Positions 24,452-33,254 of a DNA stretch of 49,111 bases are shown here, one piece after another. Numbering within the stretch: the first letter of the stretch is position 1; every line of letters begins with the position of its first letter. The position numbers were made by a program, and so were the translations under genes. The notes beneath the pieces are model-generated. The model did no database searches and had not been told where the DNA came from. It worked only from the letters and a program-made list of their open reading frames with translations. The DNA is from an uncultured Pseudoflavonifractor sp. (GTDB lineage: Bacteria > Bacillota > Clostridia > Oscillospirales > Oscillospiraceae): the NCBI RefSeq assembly GCF_944387805.1, contig NZ_CALXGI010000016.1:1-49111 (forward strand), written 5' to 3'.

Positions 24452-25168
24452 TCAGTTCCTCCGCCGGCCCAGGAAGCGGAGCAGATAGAGGAACAGGTTG
24501 ATGAAGTCCAGATAGAGCTGGAGGGCGGCAAAGACGGAGGCCTTGGCCGCCATCTGGGGATCGTGGCCGTAGTAGGCGTGGAGGGCCTTGATCTTCTGGG
24601 TGTCATAGGCGGTGAAGCCCAGGAACACGGCGATGCCGATGAGGCAGTAGATCCGGTCCAGGGCCTGAAGTCCGGGAATGAACAGGGAGATAAGGCCGAA
24701 GATCACCAGGAAGATGAGCCCGCCCATCAGCACGGTGCGGATGCGGGACAGGTCGGCTTTGGTGGCATAGCCAAAGGCGGCCATGGCGCCGAAGTACAGG
24801 GCGGTGACGCCGAATACCAGCACCAGGCTGGCCACGTCAAAGAGAATGAAATAGACCGAGAAGGTCACGCCGGTGAGGGCGGCATAGGCAAAAAACAGGA
24901 GCCGGGCCGCCGGGACGGACAGTTTGTTGACCCGGGCTGCCAGCACCACCACCACCACGATCTGGGCGATGGCCAGGCCGATATAGGTGAAGGAGTTGAA
25001 CAGGAGCCGGAGGCTGAAGCCGGTGACATATCCGGCCAGCGCCACGGCGAAGGTGACGGCCAGACCGGCAAACATCCATAGGAAGGTGCGGGCGGTGTAC
25101 CGGCCCACGGTCTCCACCATGCCGTAGCCGCCGCAGCCCTCCTGAGTATAGTAGTTGTTTTCGTACAC
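24452..25168 (-). CDS. Bax inhibitor-1 / YccA family membrane protein
   Basis: A 238-residue protein with seven predicted membrane helices after a ~25-residue polar start. The C-terminal pattern, FLGFTAYDTQKIK followed by LYLDFINLFLYLL, is the classic BI-1 signature. Bacterial members (YetJ, YccA) are pH-sensitive calcium leak channels or FtsH modulators; which applies here is unknown. GGAGAGGAGA lies before the ATG. Converges with the ABC genes. Confidence 0.93.
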   Translation of the reverse strand: MYENNYYTQEGCGGYGMVETVGRYTARTFLWMFAGLAVTFAVALAGYVTGFSLRLLFNSFTYIGLAIAQIVVVVVLAARVNKLSVPAARLLFFAYAALTGVTFSVYFILFDVASLVLVFGVTALYFGAMAAFGYATKADLSRIRTVLMGGLIFLVIFGLISLFIPGLQALDRIYCLIGIAVFLGFTAYDTQKIKALHAYYGHDPQMAAKASVFAALQLYLDFINLFLYLLRFLGRRRN

Positions 25169-25504
25169 GGAGCATTCTCCTCTCCCCGCGGGAAAATTTC
25201 TCCCTGCACGGCGCTCTGCCGCCGGGAGAGCACGGGATTCTGCTGTTAGTATACACGGTTTTCCGGCAAAAGAAAAGTGCCATTGGGGAAAATCTGTCCT
25301 CTGTGTCAGCCGCCGCCCCCCAATGTCTTTGGGATATTCTGCGGCCGCTCAAAGATTACCCGGAAAAAATTAAGAAATGCATATAAAATCGCCAGGAATC
25401 TTTCAGTTCCATGTGCTTTTATGGTAGAAATGGCAAAGTTCAAATCTGCGGCCCGACCCGTTGGCGGCGTTCGTCCTCCAAACAGATTCATTCCCCTGAT
25501 TTCG
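25169..25504. other. Intergenic region with no clear gene
   Basis: A ~335-bp gap between the BI-1 gene and the tRNA terminator. It contains a possible -10 for the BI-1 gene on the minus strand (TATACT, complement of 25248-25253, weak -35). Short frames on both strands have no ribosome site. I see nothing else definite. Confidence 0.5.
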
Positions 25505-25541
25505 GCAAAACAAAAACAGCCACGCCGTTTGGCGTGACTGT
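25505..25541 (-). terminator. Terminator of the tRNA operon
   Basis: On the minus strand an 11-bp stem (25516-25526 with 25531-25541, one G-T pair, loop AAAC) is followed by TTTTTGTTTT, a few bases past tRNA-Val. Confidence 0.9.
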
Positions 25542-25546
25542 TCTTG

Positions 25547-25622
25547 TGGTGGAGACAACAGAACTCGAATCTGTGACCTTCCGCGTGTGAGGCGGACGCT
25601 CTACCAGCTGAGCTATGCCTCC
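25547..25622 (-). tRNA. tRNA-Val (CAC)
   Basis: Minus-strand cloverleaf: acceptor GGAGGCA pairs with TGTCTCC (one G-T), anticodon arm TCCGC with loop CTCACAC giving anticodon CAC, T arm with GTTCGAG-like sequence ATTCGAG, and an encoded CCA. Third gene of the Met-Glu-Val operon. Confidence 0.96.
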
Positions 25623-25659
25623 ATATCTGGTATGTCCGGTCATGCCCCATAAAAGGGGT

Positions 25660-25734
25660 TGGTGACCCGGACGGGAATCGAACCCGTGTTACCGCCGTGA
25701 AAGGGCGGTGTCTTAGCCGCTTGACCACCGGGCC
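25660..25734 (-). tRNA. tRNA-Glu (TTC)
   Basis: Minus-strand cloverleaf: acceptor GGCCCGG pairs with CCGGGTC, anticodon arm CCGCC with loop CTTTCAC giving anticodon TTC, T arm GGTTCGATTCC, encoded CCA. Second gene of the operon. Confidence 0.97.
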
Positions 25735-25772
25735 GTCTGCACAGGACAGAAAACCATCCTGTTAGATTTTTA

Positions 25773-25849
25773 TGGTAGCGGCACCTGGATTCGAACCGGG
25801 GACACTGCGGGTATGAACCGCATGCTCTAGCCAACTGAGCTATGCCGCC
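25773..25849 (-). tRNA. tRNA-Met (CAT), elongator type
   Basis: Minus-strand cloverleaf: acceptor GGCGGCA pairs with TGCCGCT, anticodon arm TGCGG with loop TTCATAC giving anticodon CAT, encoded CCA. The anticodon stem lacks the three consecutive G-C pairs of initiators, so this is elongator Met, or possibly the Ile tRNA modified to lysidine; the two cannot be told apart with certainty by eye. Confidence 0.93.
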
Positions 25850-25878
25850 ATGCAACCCCGTCGAACAGGGCAAGAGTT

Positions 25879-25907
25879 ATTATATCCGACAGTCCCCAGT
25901 TTGTCAA
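25879..25907 (-). promoter_or_regulatory. Consensus promoter of the tRNA operon
   Basis: On the minus strand TTGACA (25902-25907), a 17-nt spacer and TATAAT (25879-25884): a perfect consensus, the same architecture as the tRNA-Gly promoter. Confidence 0.9.
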
Positions 25908-25949
25908 CGTTTTTTTCAAATTTTCTCTCAAAAATTTTTCAGGCTGCCT

Positions 25950-26639
25950 TCACTCGATTTTATACCCCACGCCCCACACGGTTTTGATGAACCGGGGATT
26001 GCGGCTCGGCTCCCCCATCTTCTCCCGCAGGCGGCGGATGTGGACCATAACAGTATTGTTCCGATCCAGGTACTTCTCTCCCCACACGGTCTCAAACAGC
26101 TTCTCTGCGGAGATGACCTGCCCCCGGTTCTCACAGAGCATCCACAGGATATCAAACTCCAGAGGCGTCAGGTTCAGGGGCTTGTCGTACAGGGTGCACT
26201 CGTGGGTGGAGCGGTTGATGACCAGACCGTTGAAGTCAATGATATCCCCCACAGGGCGGTCGCTCTCGTTGTAGTGGGTGTACCGCCGCAGCTGGGCCTT
26301 CACCCGGGCCACCAGCTCCAGAGGGTTGAAGGGCTTGGTCATGTAGTCGTCTGCGCCGATGGTCAATCCGGTGATCTTGTCCATGTCCTCGGTGCGGGCG
26401 GTGAGCATGAGAACGGGAAAGTGGTGCTCCCGGCGAATTTCTCCGCAGAGGGTAAAGCCGGAAATATCGGGCAGCATCACATCCAGAATGGCCAGATCCA
26501 GCCGCTCCCGGCCGACGTACTGGAGGGCGTCGGCGCCGGTGCCGCACTTGAACACGGTAAAGCCCTCGCTTTTGAGGTAGACCTCCACCAGATCGGCAAT
26601 CTCTGGCTCGTCATCCACCACCAGAATATTTGCGTTCAA
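25950..26639 (-). CDS. OmpR/PhoB-family response regulator (orphan)
   Basis: A 229-residue regulator: receiver domain (acidic pocket VVDDE, phospho-acceptor Asp53 in ILDVMLPD, Thr80, Lys102 in MTKPF) and a C-terminal winged helix (LTPLEFDILWMLCENRGQVIS, then HIRRLREKMG and VWGVGYKIE), VanR/PhoB-like. The promoter at 26663-26692 predicts transcription from about 26656, which excludes the GTG at 26660; TTG 26639 with GGGGGTGG just upstream fits best, though a near-leaderless ATG at 26654 is possible. No histidine kinase gene is adjacent. Confidence 0.9.
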   Translation of the reverse strand: MNANILVVDDEPEIADLVEVYLKSEGFTVFKCGTGADALQYVGRERLDLAILDVMLPDISGFTLCGEIRREHHFPVLMLTARTEDMDKITGLTIGADDYMTKPFNPLELVARVKAQLRRYTHYNESDRPVGDIIDFNGLVINRSTHECTLYDKPLNLTPLEFDILWMLCENRGQVISAEKLFETVWGEKYLDRNNTVMVHIRRLREKMGEPSRNPRFIKTVWGVGYKIE

Positions 26640-26662
26640 TGCGTCCACCCCCATCGGCACAC

Positions 26663-26692
26663 ATTATAGCCGCATGGGGGCGGAGAAGTCAA
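26663..26692 (-). promoter_or_regulatory. Promoter of the response regulator gene
   Basis: On the minus strand TTGACT (26687-26692), an 18-nt spacer and a perfect TATAAT (26663-26668). It sets the transcript start close to the coding region and so decides the start codon. Confidence 0.75.
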
Positions 26693-26734
26693 GGCGATAG
26701 CGGAAACGTAAGAAAACCTTCAGGAAAACGGCGC

Positions 26735-27523
26735 TCAGCCGCCGGCAGCGGCGCCATCCTCCCCGCTGCCGTCCAGCGCTGCGGCGTGCAGTTTGTCCCC
26801 GTAGGCCGCTGCAAGCTGGGCCGCCATGGTGGGCACGCCGCTGTCCGGCTCCACCGCGTCCGGGTCGGTGTGCATGCTGCCGCAGATGGCCATGACGGAC
26901 GCGCCGTCCAGGCTGTCGTAGGCGGCGCAGAAGTTCTCGTACATGGTGTTTTCCCGGTACGCCTCGCCCTCTGGCCCCATGTTTCCGTAGTAGGTCTCCC
27001 CCTGGCTGATACAGGCCTCTGCGGCCCGGTATGCGGCGCTGTCCGCTTCCCCGGCGTCCCGCAGCGTGTCCAGGTAGCGCGCCCCCGTGGTGTCGGACTG
27101 GTGCCCCACGTCAATGCCGTGAAACACCGTCTCGGGACAGGTCTCTTTGATAGCCTGGTAGAACGACTTTATGTCCGGGTTATGGGAGAGGGTTCCGTTC
27201 CAGTCGTCATAGACGGCGTCCAGAATGGCGTCGTCCTCCGCCGTCATCCACTGGTTCAGGAAGTCCGCCGTGTACCAGGGCAGTTCTACAAAGAGATGGC
27301 GCATTCCCTGGGCGTAATAGTCCTGCCAGAGCTCCAGCTCCTTGTCCAGGATGGCGGGGACGCCGTGAGTCTCGCCGTAGAGGTAGATGTGCCCGGGCTG
27401 GGCCGTCTCCGCCGGCAGGTCGGGCACCACGATTTCCCGCTCCTGTCCGCAGGCGGCCAGGGACAGCATAAGCGCCAGGGACAGCAGCACCCCGGCCGCC
27501 CGCTTGACTCTCAGGTTTCTCAC
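26735..27523 (-). CDS. Lipoprotein of the TraB/ChaN/EreA-like superfamily
   Basis: A 262-residue protein with a lipoprotein signal (SLAAC box) and a domain opening YLYGETHG, followed by HLFVELPW and, near the end, ICGSMH. The G-E-x-H ... E ... H pattern is shared by haem-binding ChaN, TraB/TIKI proteases and erythromycin esterases, so a metal- or haem-related hydrolase fold is likely; which one is unclear. GTG start with AAGGAG upstream. It lies 19 bp after the small membrane protein gene and probably shares its transcript. Confidence 0.75.
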   Translation of the reverse strand: MRNLRVKRAAGVLLSLALMLSLAACGQEREIVVPDLPAETAQPGHIYLYGETHGVPAILDKELELWQDYYAQGMRHLFVELPWYTADFLNQWMTAEDDAILDAVYDDWNGTLSHNPDIKSFYQAIKETCPETVFHGIDVGHQSDTTGARYLDTLRDAGEADSAAYRAAEACISQGETYYGNMGPEGEAYRENTMYENFCAAYDSLDGASVMAICGSMHTDPDAVEPDSGVPTMAAQLAAAYGDKLHAAALDGSGEDGAAAGG

Positions 27524-27542
27524 GCTGCTTTCTCCTTCAGGC

Positions 27543-27773
27543 TCAGAAAATCCAGCGGATAAGTCCGGAGAGGAGAAAGGCCACCACGGCGGGCATGAAG
27601 TTCTCCCAGCGCATGGGCTTCTCAGTCAGGGCTTTCACCAGCAGCACCACGCCGGCCAGAGCCAGGGCCCAGGGCGCCAGAGCCAGGATAATCATCACAG
27701 GCACGCTGAGAATGCTCAGCACCAGCGCCAGCAGAATAACGGCCACAAAACAGCCCACAATCAGTGTCACCAT
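27543..27773 (-). CDS. Small membrane protein, unknown
   Basis: A 76-residue protein with two or three hydrophobic stretches (starting VTLIVGCFVAVILLALVLSI) and no recognised domain. I start at ATG 27773, with AAGGAGG before it; an upstream in-frame ATG at 27854 has no such site. Directly precedes the TraB/ChaN-like lipoprotein gene and could act with it in the membrane. Confidence 0.75.
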   Translation of the reverse strand: MVTLIVGCFVAVILLALVLSILSVPVMIILALAPWALALAGVVLLVKALTEKPMRWENFMPAVVAFLLSGLIRWIF

Positions 27774-27848
27774 ACAGGATGCCTCCTTTGTTTTGTTGAT
27801 GGAATTGTACCACCACAGGGTTAAATCCTCCATATGGGAAGGATTAAA

Positions 27849-27891
27849 AAACACTAAAAAAACAGGGAGAGCCGCGCTGCGGCTCTCCCTG
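27849..27891 (-). terminator. Terminator of purL
   Basis: A perfect 13-bp stem (27863-27875 with 27879-27891, loop GCT) followed on the minus strand by TTTTTTAGTGTTTTTT, directly after purL. Confidence 0.92.
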
Positions 27892-27905
27892 CCGGGAAGT
27901 TGGGT

Positions 27906-30900
27906 TTACTTGAAGTACTCCGCGCCGCTCTCAAAGAGGGGCTGGTGCTTGTCGCCGGGAATGTTGCGGGCGACCCAGGGACCGCGGCGCTCGCTGTGGC
28001 CCATCTTGCCGAAGACCCGGCCGTCGGGGGAGAAGATGCCCTCCACCGCCTCCATGGAGCCGTTGGGGTTGACGGTGATGTCCATGGAGGGAACACCGGC
28101 GGCGTCCACGTACTGGGTGGCCACCTGGCCTTTGGCGATGAGGTCCTTCAGCAGGCCCTCGGGGGCCACGAAGCGGCCCTCGCCGTGGGAGACGGGGATG
28201 GCGTGGAGGTCGCCCACCCGGCTCTTGAGCATCCAGGGGGAGTTGACGCTGGCCACCCGGGTGGTGACATACCGGCTCTGGTGGCGGCCGATAAGGTTAT
28301 AGGTCAGAGTGGGGCAGGTATCGTCCATGGGACGGATCTCGCCGTAGGGCACCAGACCCAGCTTGATGAGGGCCTGGAAGCCGTTGCAGATGCCCAGCAT
28401 CAGTCCGTCCCGGTGCTTGAGCAGGTCGTGGACTGCGTCGGTGATGGGGCCGCTGCGGAAGAAGGAGGCAATGAACTTGCCCGATCCGTCGGGCTCGTCG
28501 CCGCCGGAGAAGCCGCCGGGCACCACGATCATCTGGCTGCGGCGGATGGCCGCCTCCAGGGCCTGGGCGGACTCCCGGAGCTGAGCGGTGCCGCCGTTGC
28601 GCACCACCAGGATCTCCGGCTCAATGCCCGCCCGGAGGCAGGCGGCGGCGGTGTCGTATTCGCAGTTGGTGCCGGGGAACACGGGGATAACCGCCCGGGG
28701 CCGGGCCGTCTTGTGGGCGCACACCGCGGGGGACCGGCCGGTCCAGGAGATGGTCTCCACCTTGCCGGGCGCTCCGGCCCGGGTGGGGTACACCTCCTCC
28801 AGCACGCCCTCGCTGATGGAGAGCAGCTGGTCCACGGTGACGGATTCGCCGCCCAGGACAATCATCGCGGTGTCGGTGGTATGTCCCACCAGCACGCCGC
28901 CGGGCACCGGGCCGTCGCACTCGGCCAGAATGGCGCCGCACATGCCGGTGTAGAACAGGCTGCTCTCAGCAGAGGGATCGGCCTTAAAGCCCACCCGGTT
29001 GCCGAAGGACATCTTCATAATGCCCTCGGCCAGGCCGCCGCTGCCAACAGCCCAGGCGGAGCATACTCTGCCCGCCCGGCAAAGATCGTGGAAGGTCTCC
29101 CATGTTTTTTTCAGGCTGTCGTAGTCGTCATAGGCCACGCTCTGGAACAGGTAGACCGGGTGTCCGCCCGCCTTGAACTCGGGGGAGATGACCTCTCCTG
29201 CCCTGGCGGGGGCGATGGCAAAGGAGACCAGAGTGGGCGGCACATCCAGGTCCAGGAAGGAGCCGGACATGGAGTCCTTGCCGCCGATGGCGGCCACGCC
29301 CAGCCTCAGCTGGGCCCGCAGGGCGCCCAGCAGGGCCTGGAAGGGCTTGCCCCATCGCTCAGGGTCAGTGCGCAGCTTCTCAAAGTATTCCTGGAAGGTG
29401 AGATAGGCCTTTGTGTAATCGCAGCCGGAGGCCACCAGCCGGGCCAGGGACTCCACCACGGAGGCCTGGGCGCCGCTGAAGGGGTCCCGTTCCATCCGGT
29501 CGGGGTCAAAGCCCCAGGCCATAACGGAGCAGGTGTCGGTCTCGTGGCCGGGGCCCACAGGCAGCAGGGCGGCCATGGCCTGGGCGGGGCTGGTCTGGCC
29601 CGCGCCGCCGAAGGGCATGAGCACGCTGCCCGCGCCGATGGAGCCGTCGAACCGCTCGCCCAGGCCGCGCTGGGTGGCCAGATCCAGCTCGCCGGCCAGC
29701 TGGCGCAGGCGGGAGGGCCGCAGCTCATTCACATGGGCCCTGCGGGCGGGGACGGCGACGGTAATGTGCTTGTCCGCGCCGTTGGAGGACAGGAAGGCCC
29801 GGGACAGGCTGGCCACGGTCTGGCCGTTCCAGGTCATGACCATGCGGGGGTCCTCGGTGACGGTGGCCACCTGATAGGCCTCCAGGTTCTCGCTCTCAGC
29901 GGCGGCGATGAAGGCGGCGGCGTCCTCGGGGGCCACCACCACGGCCATGCGCTCCTGGCTCTCGGAGATGGCCAGCTCAGTGCCGTCCAGGCCGTCGTAC
30001 TTCTTGCGCACCGCGTCCAGGCTGATGGACAGGCCGTCGGCCAGCTCGCCGATGGCCACGCTGACGCCGCCTGCGCCGAAGTCGTTGCAGCGCTTGATGA
30101 GGCGGGTCACCTCGCCCCGGCGGAAGAGCCGCTGGATCTTCCGCTCCTCGGGGGCGTTGCCCTTCTGGACCTCGCTGGCCATGGTGTCCAGGCTCTCCAG
30201 GTTGTGGCTCTTGGAGGAGCCGGTGGCGCCGCCGATGCCGTCACGGCCGGTGCGGCCGCCCAGCAGGATGACCACGTCGCCGGGAGCGGGACACTGCCGT
30301 ACCACATGCTCTGCCGGGGCGGCGGCCACCACAGCGCCCAGCTCCATGTGCTTGGCCACATAGCCGGGGTGGTAGATTTCGGACACCTGGCCGGTGGCCA
30401 GGCCAATCTGGTTGCCGTAGGAGGAGTAGCCGGCGGCGGCGGTCTGGGCAATCTTGCGCTGAGACAGCTTGCCGCTCAGGGTCTTGTCCAGGGGGGTCCG
30501 GGGGTCGCCGCAGCCGGTGATGCGCATGGCCTGGTACACATAGGCACGGCCGGACAGGGGGTCCCGGATGGCGCCGCCGATGCAGGTGGCCGCGCCGCCG
30601 AAGGGCTCAATCTCAGTGGGGTGATTGTGGGTCTCGTTCTTGAACATGAGGAGCCAGTCCTCCTCCTGTCCGTCCACTGTGGCGGTGACATGGACCGAGC
30701 AGGCGTTGATCTCCTCGCTCTCGTCCAGGCCGGTGAGCACGCCCCGCTTCTTGAGCACCTTGGCGCCCAGGGTGGCCATGTCCATCAGAGTCTGGGGCCG
30801 TACGGCGGCCTTCTCAGGGCCGTAGACCTCCTCCCGGGCGGCCAGGTACTCCTGATAGGCCTGGGCCACCTCTTCGTCCAGAATCTCGGCGCTGTCAATG

Positions 30901-31613
30901 TGGGTGCCAAAGGTGGTGTGGCGGCAGTGGTCGGACCAGTAAGTGTCCACCACCCGCAGCTCGGTGACGGTGGGGTCCCGCTTCTCCTCGTCACGGAAAT
31001 AGGCCTGCATGAACTTCAGGTCGTTCAGGTCCATGGCCAGGCCGTAGTCGCCCAGCATGGCGTTCAGGGCGGTGTCGTCCATAGCGGTGAAGCCGCCGAT
31101 GGTCTTGACGGCGGGGGGCACGGGGTAATCCTGGGCCAGGGTGGCGGGCTTTTCCATGGCCGCCTCCCGGCACTCCACCGGGTTGATGAGGTAGCCCTTA
31201 ATCCGCTTCAGATCTCTCTCAGTCAGTTCCCCCATGAGGACGTAGACCTTGGCGCAGGCCACCCGGGGCCGCTCGCCGCCGGTGAGGAGCTGGATGCACT
31301 GCTGGGCCGAGTCGGCCCGCTGGTCGTACTGGCCGGGCAGGGCCTCCACCGCCAGAATGGTGCACACGCCGCCGGGGGCAGGCATGTCCTCTTCGTAAAA
31401 CGTGTCGCACTGGGGCTCGGAGAACACCGTGTCCCGGGCGGCCTGCCAGGCGGCGGCGTCCAGTCCGTCCACGTCGTACCGGTTAAGGATGCGCACGCCG
31501 GTGAGAGCGGAAATACCCAGCTGCTCCCGCAGCTCCCGCATGACTCCCATGGCCTCCACGTCAAATCCGGGCCGCTTCTCCACATAGCAGCGGAAGACCT
31601 GTTCCATCTTCAT
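27906..31613 (-). CDS. purL: Phosphoribosylformylglycinamidine synthase (single-chain PurL)
   Basis: A 1235-residue FGAM synthase that makes formylglycinamidine ribotide from FGAR, glutamine and ATP in purine synthesis. It is the long form: N-terminal PurS-like part, two AIRS-type ATP-binding halves (VVDTYWSDHCRHTTFGTHI, FKNETHNHPTEIEPFGGAAT, LGGRTGRDGIGGATGSS) and a C-terminal class I glutamine amidotransferase (FPGTNCEYD, nucleophile Cys in MLGICNGFQAL, His in VSHGEGRF). This architecture is typical of clostridial PurL. GGAGGA precedes ATG. No other pur genes are in the window. No convincing promoter lies in the 80-bp gap upstream, so read-through from the genes before it is possible. Confidence 0.97.
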   Translation of the reverse strand: MKMEQVFRCYVEKRPGFDVEAMGVMRELREQLGISALTGVRILNRYDVDGLDAAAWQAARDTVFSEPQCDTFYEEDMPAPGGVCTILAVEALPGQYDQRADSAQQCIQLLTGGERPRVACAKVYVLMGELTERDLKRIKGYLINPVECREAAMEKPATLAQDYPVPPAVKTIGGFTAMDDTALNAMLGDYGLAMDLNDLKFMQAYFRDEEKRDPTVTELRVVDTYWSDHCRHTTFGTHIDSAEILDEEVAQAYQEYLAAREEVYGPEKAAVRPQTLMDMATLGAKVLKKRGVLTGLDESEEINACSVHVTATVDGQEEDWLLMFKNETHNHPTEIEPFGGAATCIGGAIRDPLSGRAYVYQAMRITGCGDPRTPLDKTLSGKLSQRKIAQTAAAGYSSYGNQIGLATGQVSEIYHPGYVAKHMELGAVVAAAPAEHVVRQCPAPGDVVILLGGRTGRDGIGGATGSSKSHNLESLDTMASEVQKGNAPEERKIQRLFRRGEVTRLIKRCNDFGAGGVSVAIGELADGLSISLDAVRKKYDGLDGTELAISESQERMAVVVAPEDAAAFIAAAESENLEAYQVATVTEDPRMVMTWNGQTVASLSRAFLSSNGADKHITVAVPARRAHVNELRPSRLRQLAGELDLATQRGLGERFDGSIGAGSVLMPFGGAGQTSPAQAMAALLPVGPGHETDTCSVMAWGFDPDRMERDPFSGAQASVVESLARLVASGCDYTKAYLTFQEYFEKLRTDPERWGKPFQALLGALRAQLRLGVAAIGGKDSMSGSFLDLDVPPTLVSFAIAPARAGEVISPEFKAGGHPVYLFQSVAYDDYDSLKKTWETFHDLCRAGRVCSAWAVGSGGLAEGIMKMSFGNRVGFKADPSAESSLFYTGMCGAILAECDGPVPGGVLVGHTTDTAMIVLGGESVTVDQLLSISEGVLEEVYPTRAGAPGKVETISWTGRSPAVCAHKTARPRAVIPVFPGTNCEYDTAAACLRAGIEPEILVVRNGGTAQLRESAQALEAAIRRSQMIVVPGGFSGGDEPDGSGKFIASFFRSGPITDAVHDLLKHRDGLMLGICNGFQALIKLGLVPYGEIRPMDDTCPTLTYNLIGRHQSRYVTTRVASVNSPWMLKSRVGDLHAIPVSHGEGRFVAPEGLLKDLIAKGQVATQYVDAAGVPSMDITVNPNGSMEAVEGIFSPDGRVFGKMGHSERRGPWVARNIPGDKHQPLFESGAEYFK

Positions 31614-31694
31614 TCCTCCAACAAATCAATTCTCTCTGGTTCTCTGATTTCTGATTCTCTATGTTCAATGCCCTGCGGGCAGTGAATCCTCTGG

Positions 31695-33254
31695 TTATCC
31701 CATCTTCCAGCCGGTCAGTCCGTAGAAAACGTTCTGCTGGGTGGGAGAGAGGCCGGTCAGGCTGCCCCAGTGGGTGAGCACAGACCAGTTTTTAAAGCAG
31801 ATGGGGGTAAAGGGCGCCGTCTCGGCCAGGCGGGCGTACAGGGCGGAGGCCGCTGTCTCCCGCTGCCCCTCCCCTGCCGCCCGGAAGGCGGCCAGCAGAG
31901 TCTGGGCGTCAGCGTCGCTGTATCCGCCGTAATTCAGCGTCCCCTCCGGGGCGATGAGGGCGGTCAGGTCAAAGTCGCCGGTGAGCTTTACCTCCCCCAG
32001 GTACAAATCAAATTCCCCTGCCGCCAGGGCGGCCACATAGTCCTCCCAGGCCAGCTTGTCCAGCTGTACCGCCACCCCCAGCTTCTCAAGCCCCTGTGCC
32101 AGGTACTCCGCGGCGGAGACCTTGTAGGTGTTGTCCGTGTTGACGATAAAGCGAAGGCTCAGATTCTGCCAGCCGTTGGTGCGCAGGCCGTCCGCCCCCA
32201 GGCTCCACCCTGCCTCCTCCAGCAGCTGCTCCGCCGTCTGGGGGGCGTACTCCAGGGTTCCGGCCAGGGCCTCGTCGTACAGAGGACTCACCGGGGACAC
32301 GGGGAGGGCCGCCGCCCGGGCGTGCTGGGACAGAATGGACTTGGTCACCGCCGAGCGCTCGTAGCCGTAGGACAGGGCCCTGCGCAGCGTCTGGCCGGCG
32401 CAGGGGCCGGAGGCGGTGTTGTAGCCTATGTAGAGCATCACCGACGTGGCGTAGTCCCAAACCTCATAGGTGCCCGAGTAGCCCAGGGCGTTGGAGCCGG
32501 TGATATCCAGGGCGACCATGGAGATATCCTGGGTGTCAAAGGCGTGGATCATGCCGTCGGCCTCCCGCACATCGTAGAGCGGGATGTGCTCCAGGGGCAC
32601 CTCCTCCCCTCTCCACCAGCCGGTTCTGGCCTCCAGGGCCAGGCTGTCTCCTTCACCGGTGAGGACATAGGGCCCGGTGCCCAGCGGGGTGCCCCCGGTC
32701 TCCCTGACAATGGGGATGTCCAGCAGGGCGGGCAGGGCGCCGTTGGGGGCGGTCAGGGTAATCACCACCGTGTTCCCCTCCCCCGCCGCGATGCCGGCCA
32801 CGCCGGAAAAGCGCCCGGCGTAGGGGGTGTTCTCCCCCATGGCCAGCTGGAGGGAGTACACCACATCAGAGGCGGTCAGCAGGCTGCCGTCGGAGAAGGT
32901 AATCCCCTCCCGCAGGGTAAAGGTCCAGATAAGCCCGGTCTCATCGGTCAGGGCCGAAGCGCACAGCACCGGCGACGGGGTAAAGCTCTGGTCCAGCTCA
33001 TAGAGCCCCTCGTACATCAGGGGAGCCAGGGTCAGGTTGGTCCGGTTGCCGCCGGTGATGGGGTGGAAGGACTCAGCGGCGTAGCAGGGCAACACAAACT
33101 CCCGCTGCTCGATCTGAGGCTGGGTCTGTTCCGCCGTCTGGACGGGCGCAGGGGTGGTGGGGACGGGGGTCTCCTCCGCCGTCTCCGGGGCGCAGGCGGC
33201 GCAGCAGAGCAGCAGGGCCCCGCTCAGCAGCAGGGCAGGCAGGCGGGCCCTCAC
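31695..33254 (-). CDS. Oligopeptide-type ABC substrate-binding lipoprotein (orphan)
   Basis: A 519-residue SBP_bac_5 protein (OppA/DppA-like). It has a signal with lipobox CCAAC, a Pro/Thr-rich linker, then YEGLYELD, WTFTLREGITFSDG and, later, LRRALSYGYER, all hallmark segments. It would capture peptides, nickel or another small ligand outside the cell. The start is GTG 33254, whose GTGA overlaps the stop of the gene before it; the longer frame overlaps that gene. No oppB/C/D/F genes are present, so it must work with a transporter elsewhere or as a sensor. Confidence 0.9.
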   Translation of the reverse strand: MRARLPALLLSGALLLCCAACAPETAEETPVPTTPAPVQTAEQTQPQIEQREFVLPCYAAESFHPITGGNRTNLTLAPLMYEGLYELDQSFTPSPVLCASALTDETGLIWTFTLREGITFSDGSLLTASDVVYSLQLAMGENTPYAGRFSGVAGIAAGEGNTVVITLTAPNGALPALLDIPIVRETGGTPLGTGPYVLTGEGDSLALEARTGWWRGEEVPLEHIPLYDVREADGMIHAFDTQDISMVALDITGSNALGYSGTYEVWDYATSVMLYIGYNTASGPCAGQTLRRALSYGYERSAVTKSILSQHARAAALPVSPVSPLYDEALAGTLEYAPQTAEQLLEEAGWSLGADGLRTNGWQNLSLRFIVNTDNTYKVSAAEYLAQGLEKLGVAVQLDKLAWEDYVAALAAGEFDLYLGEVKLTGDFDLTALIAPEGTLNYGGYSDADAQTLLAAFRAAGEGQRETAASALYARLAETAPFTPICFKNWSVLTHWGSLTGLSPTQQNVFYGLTGWKMG

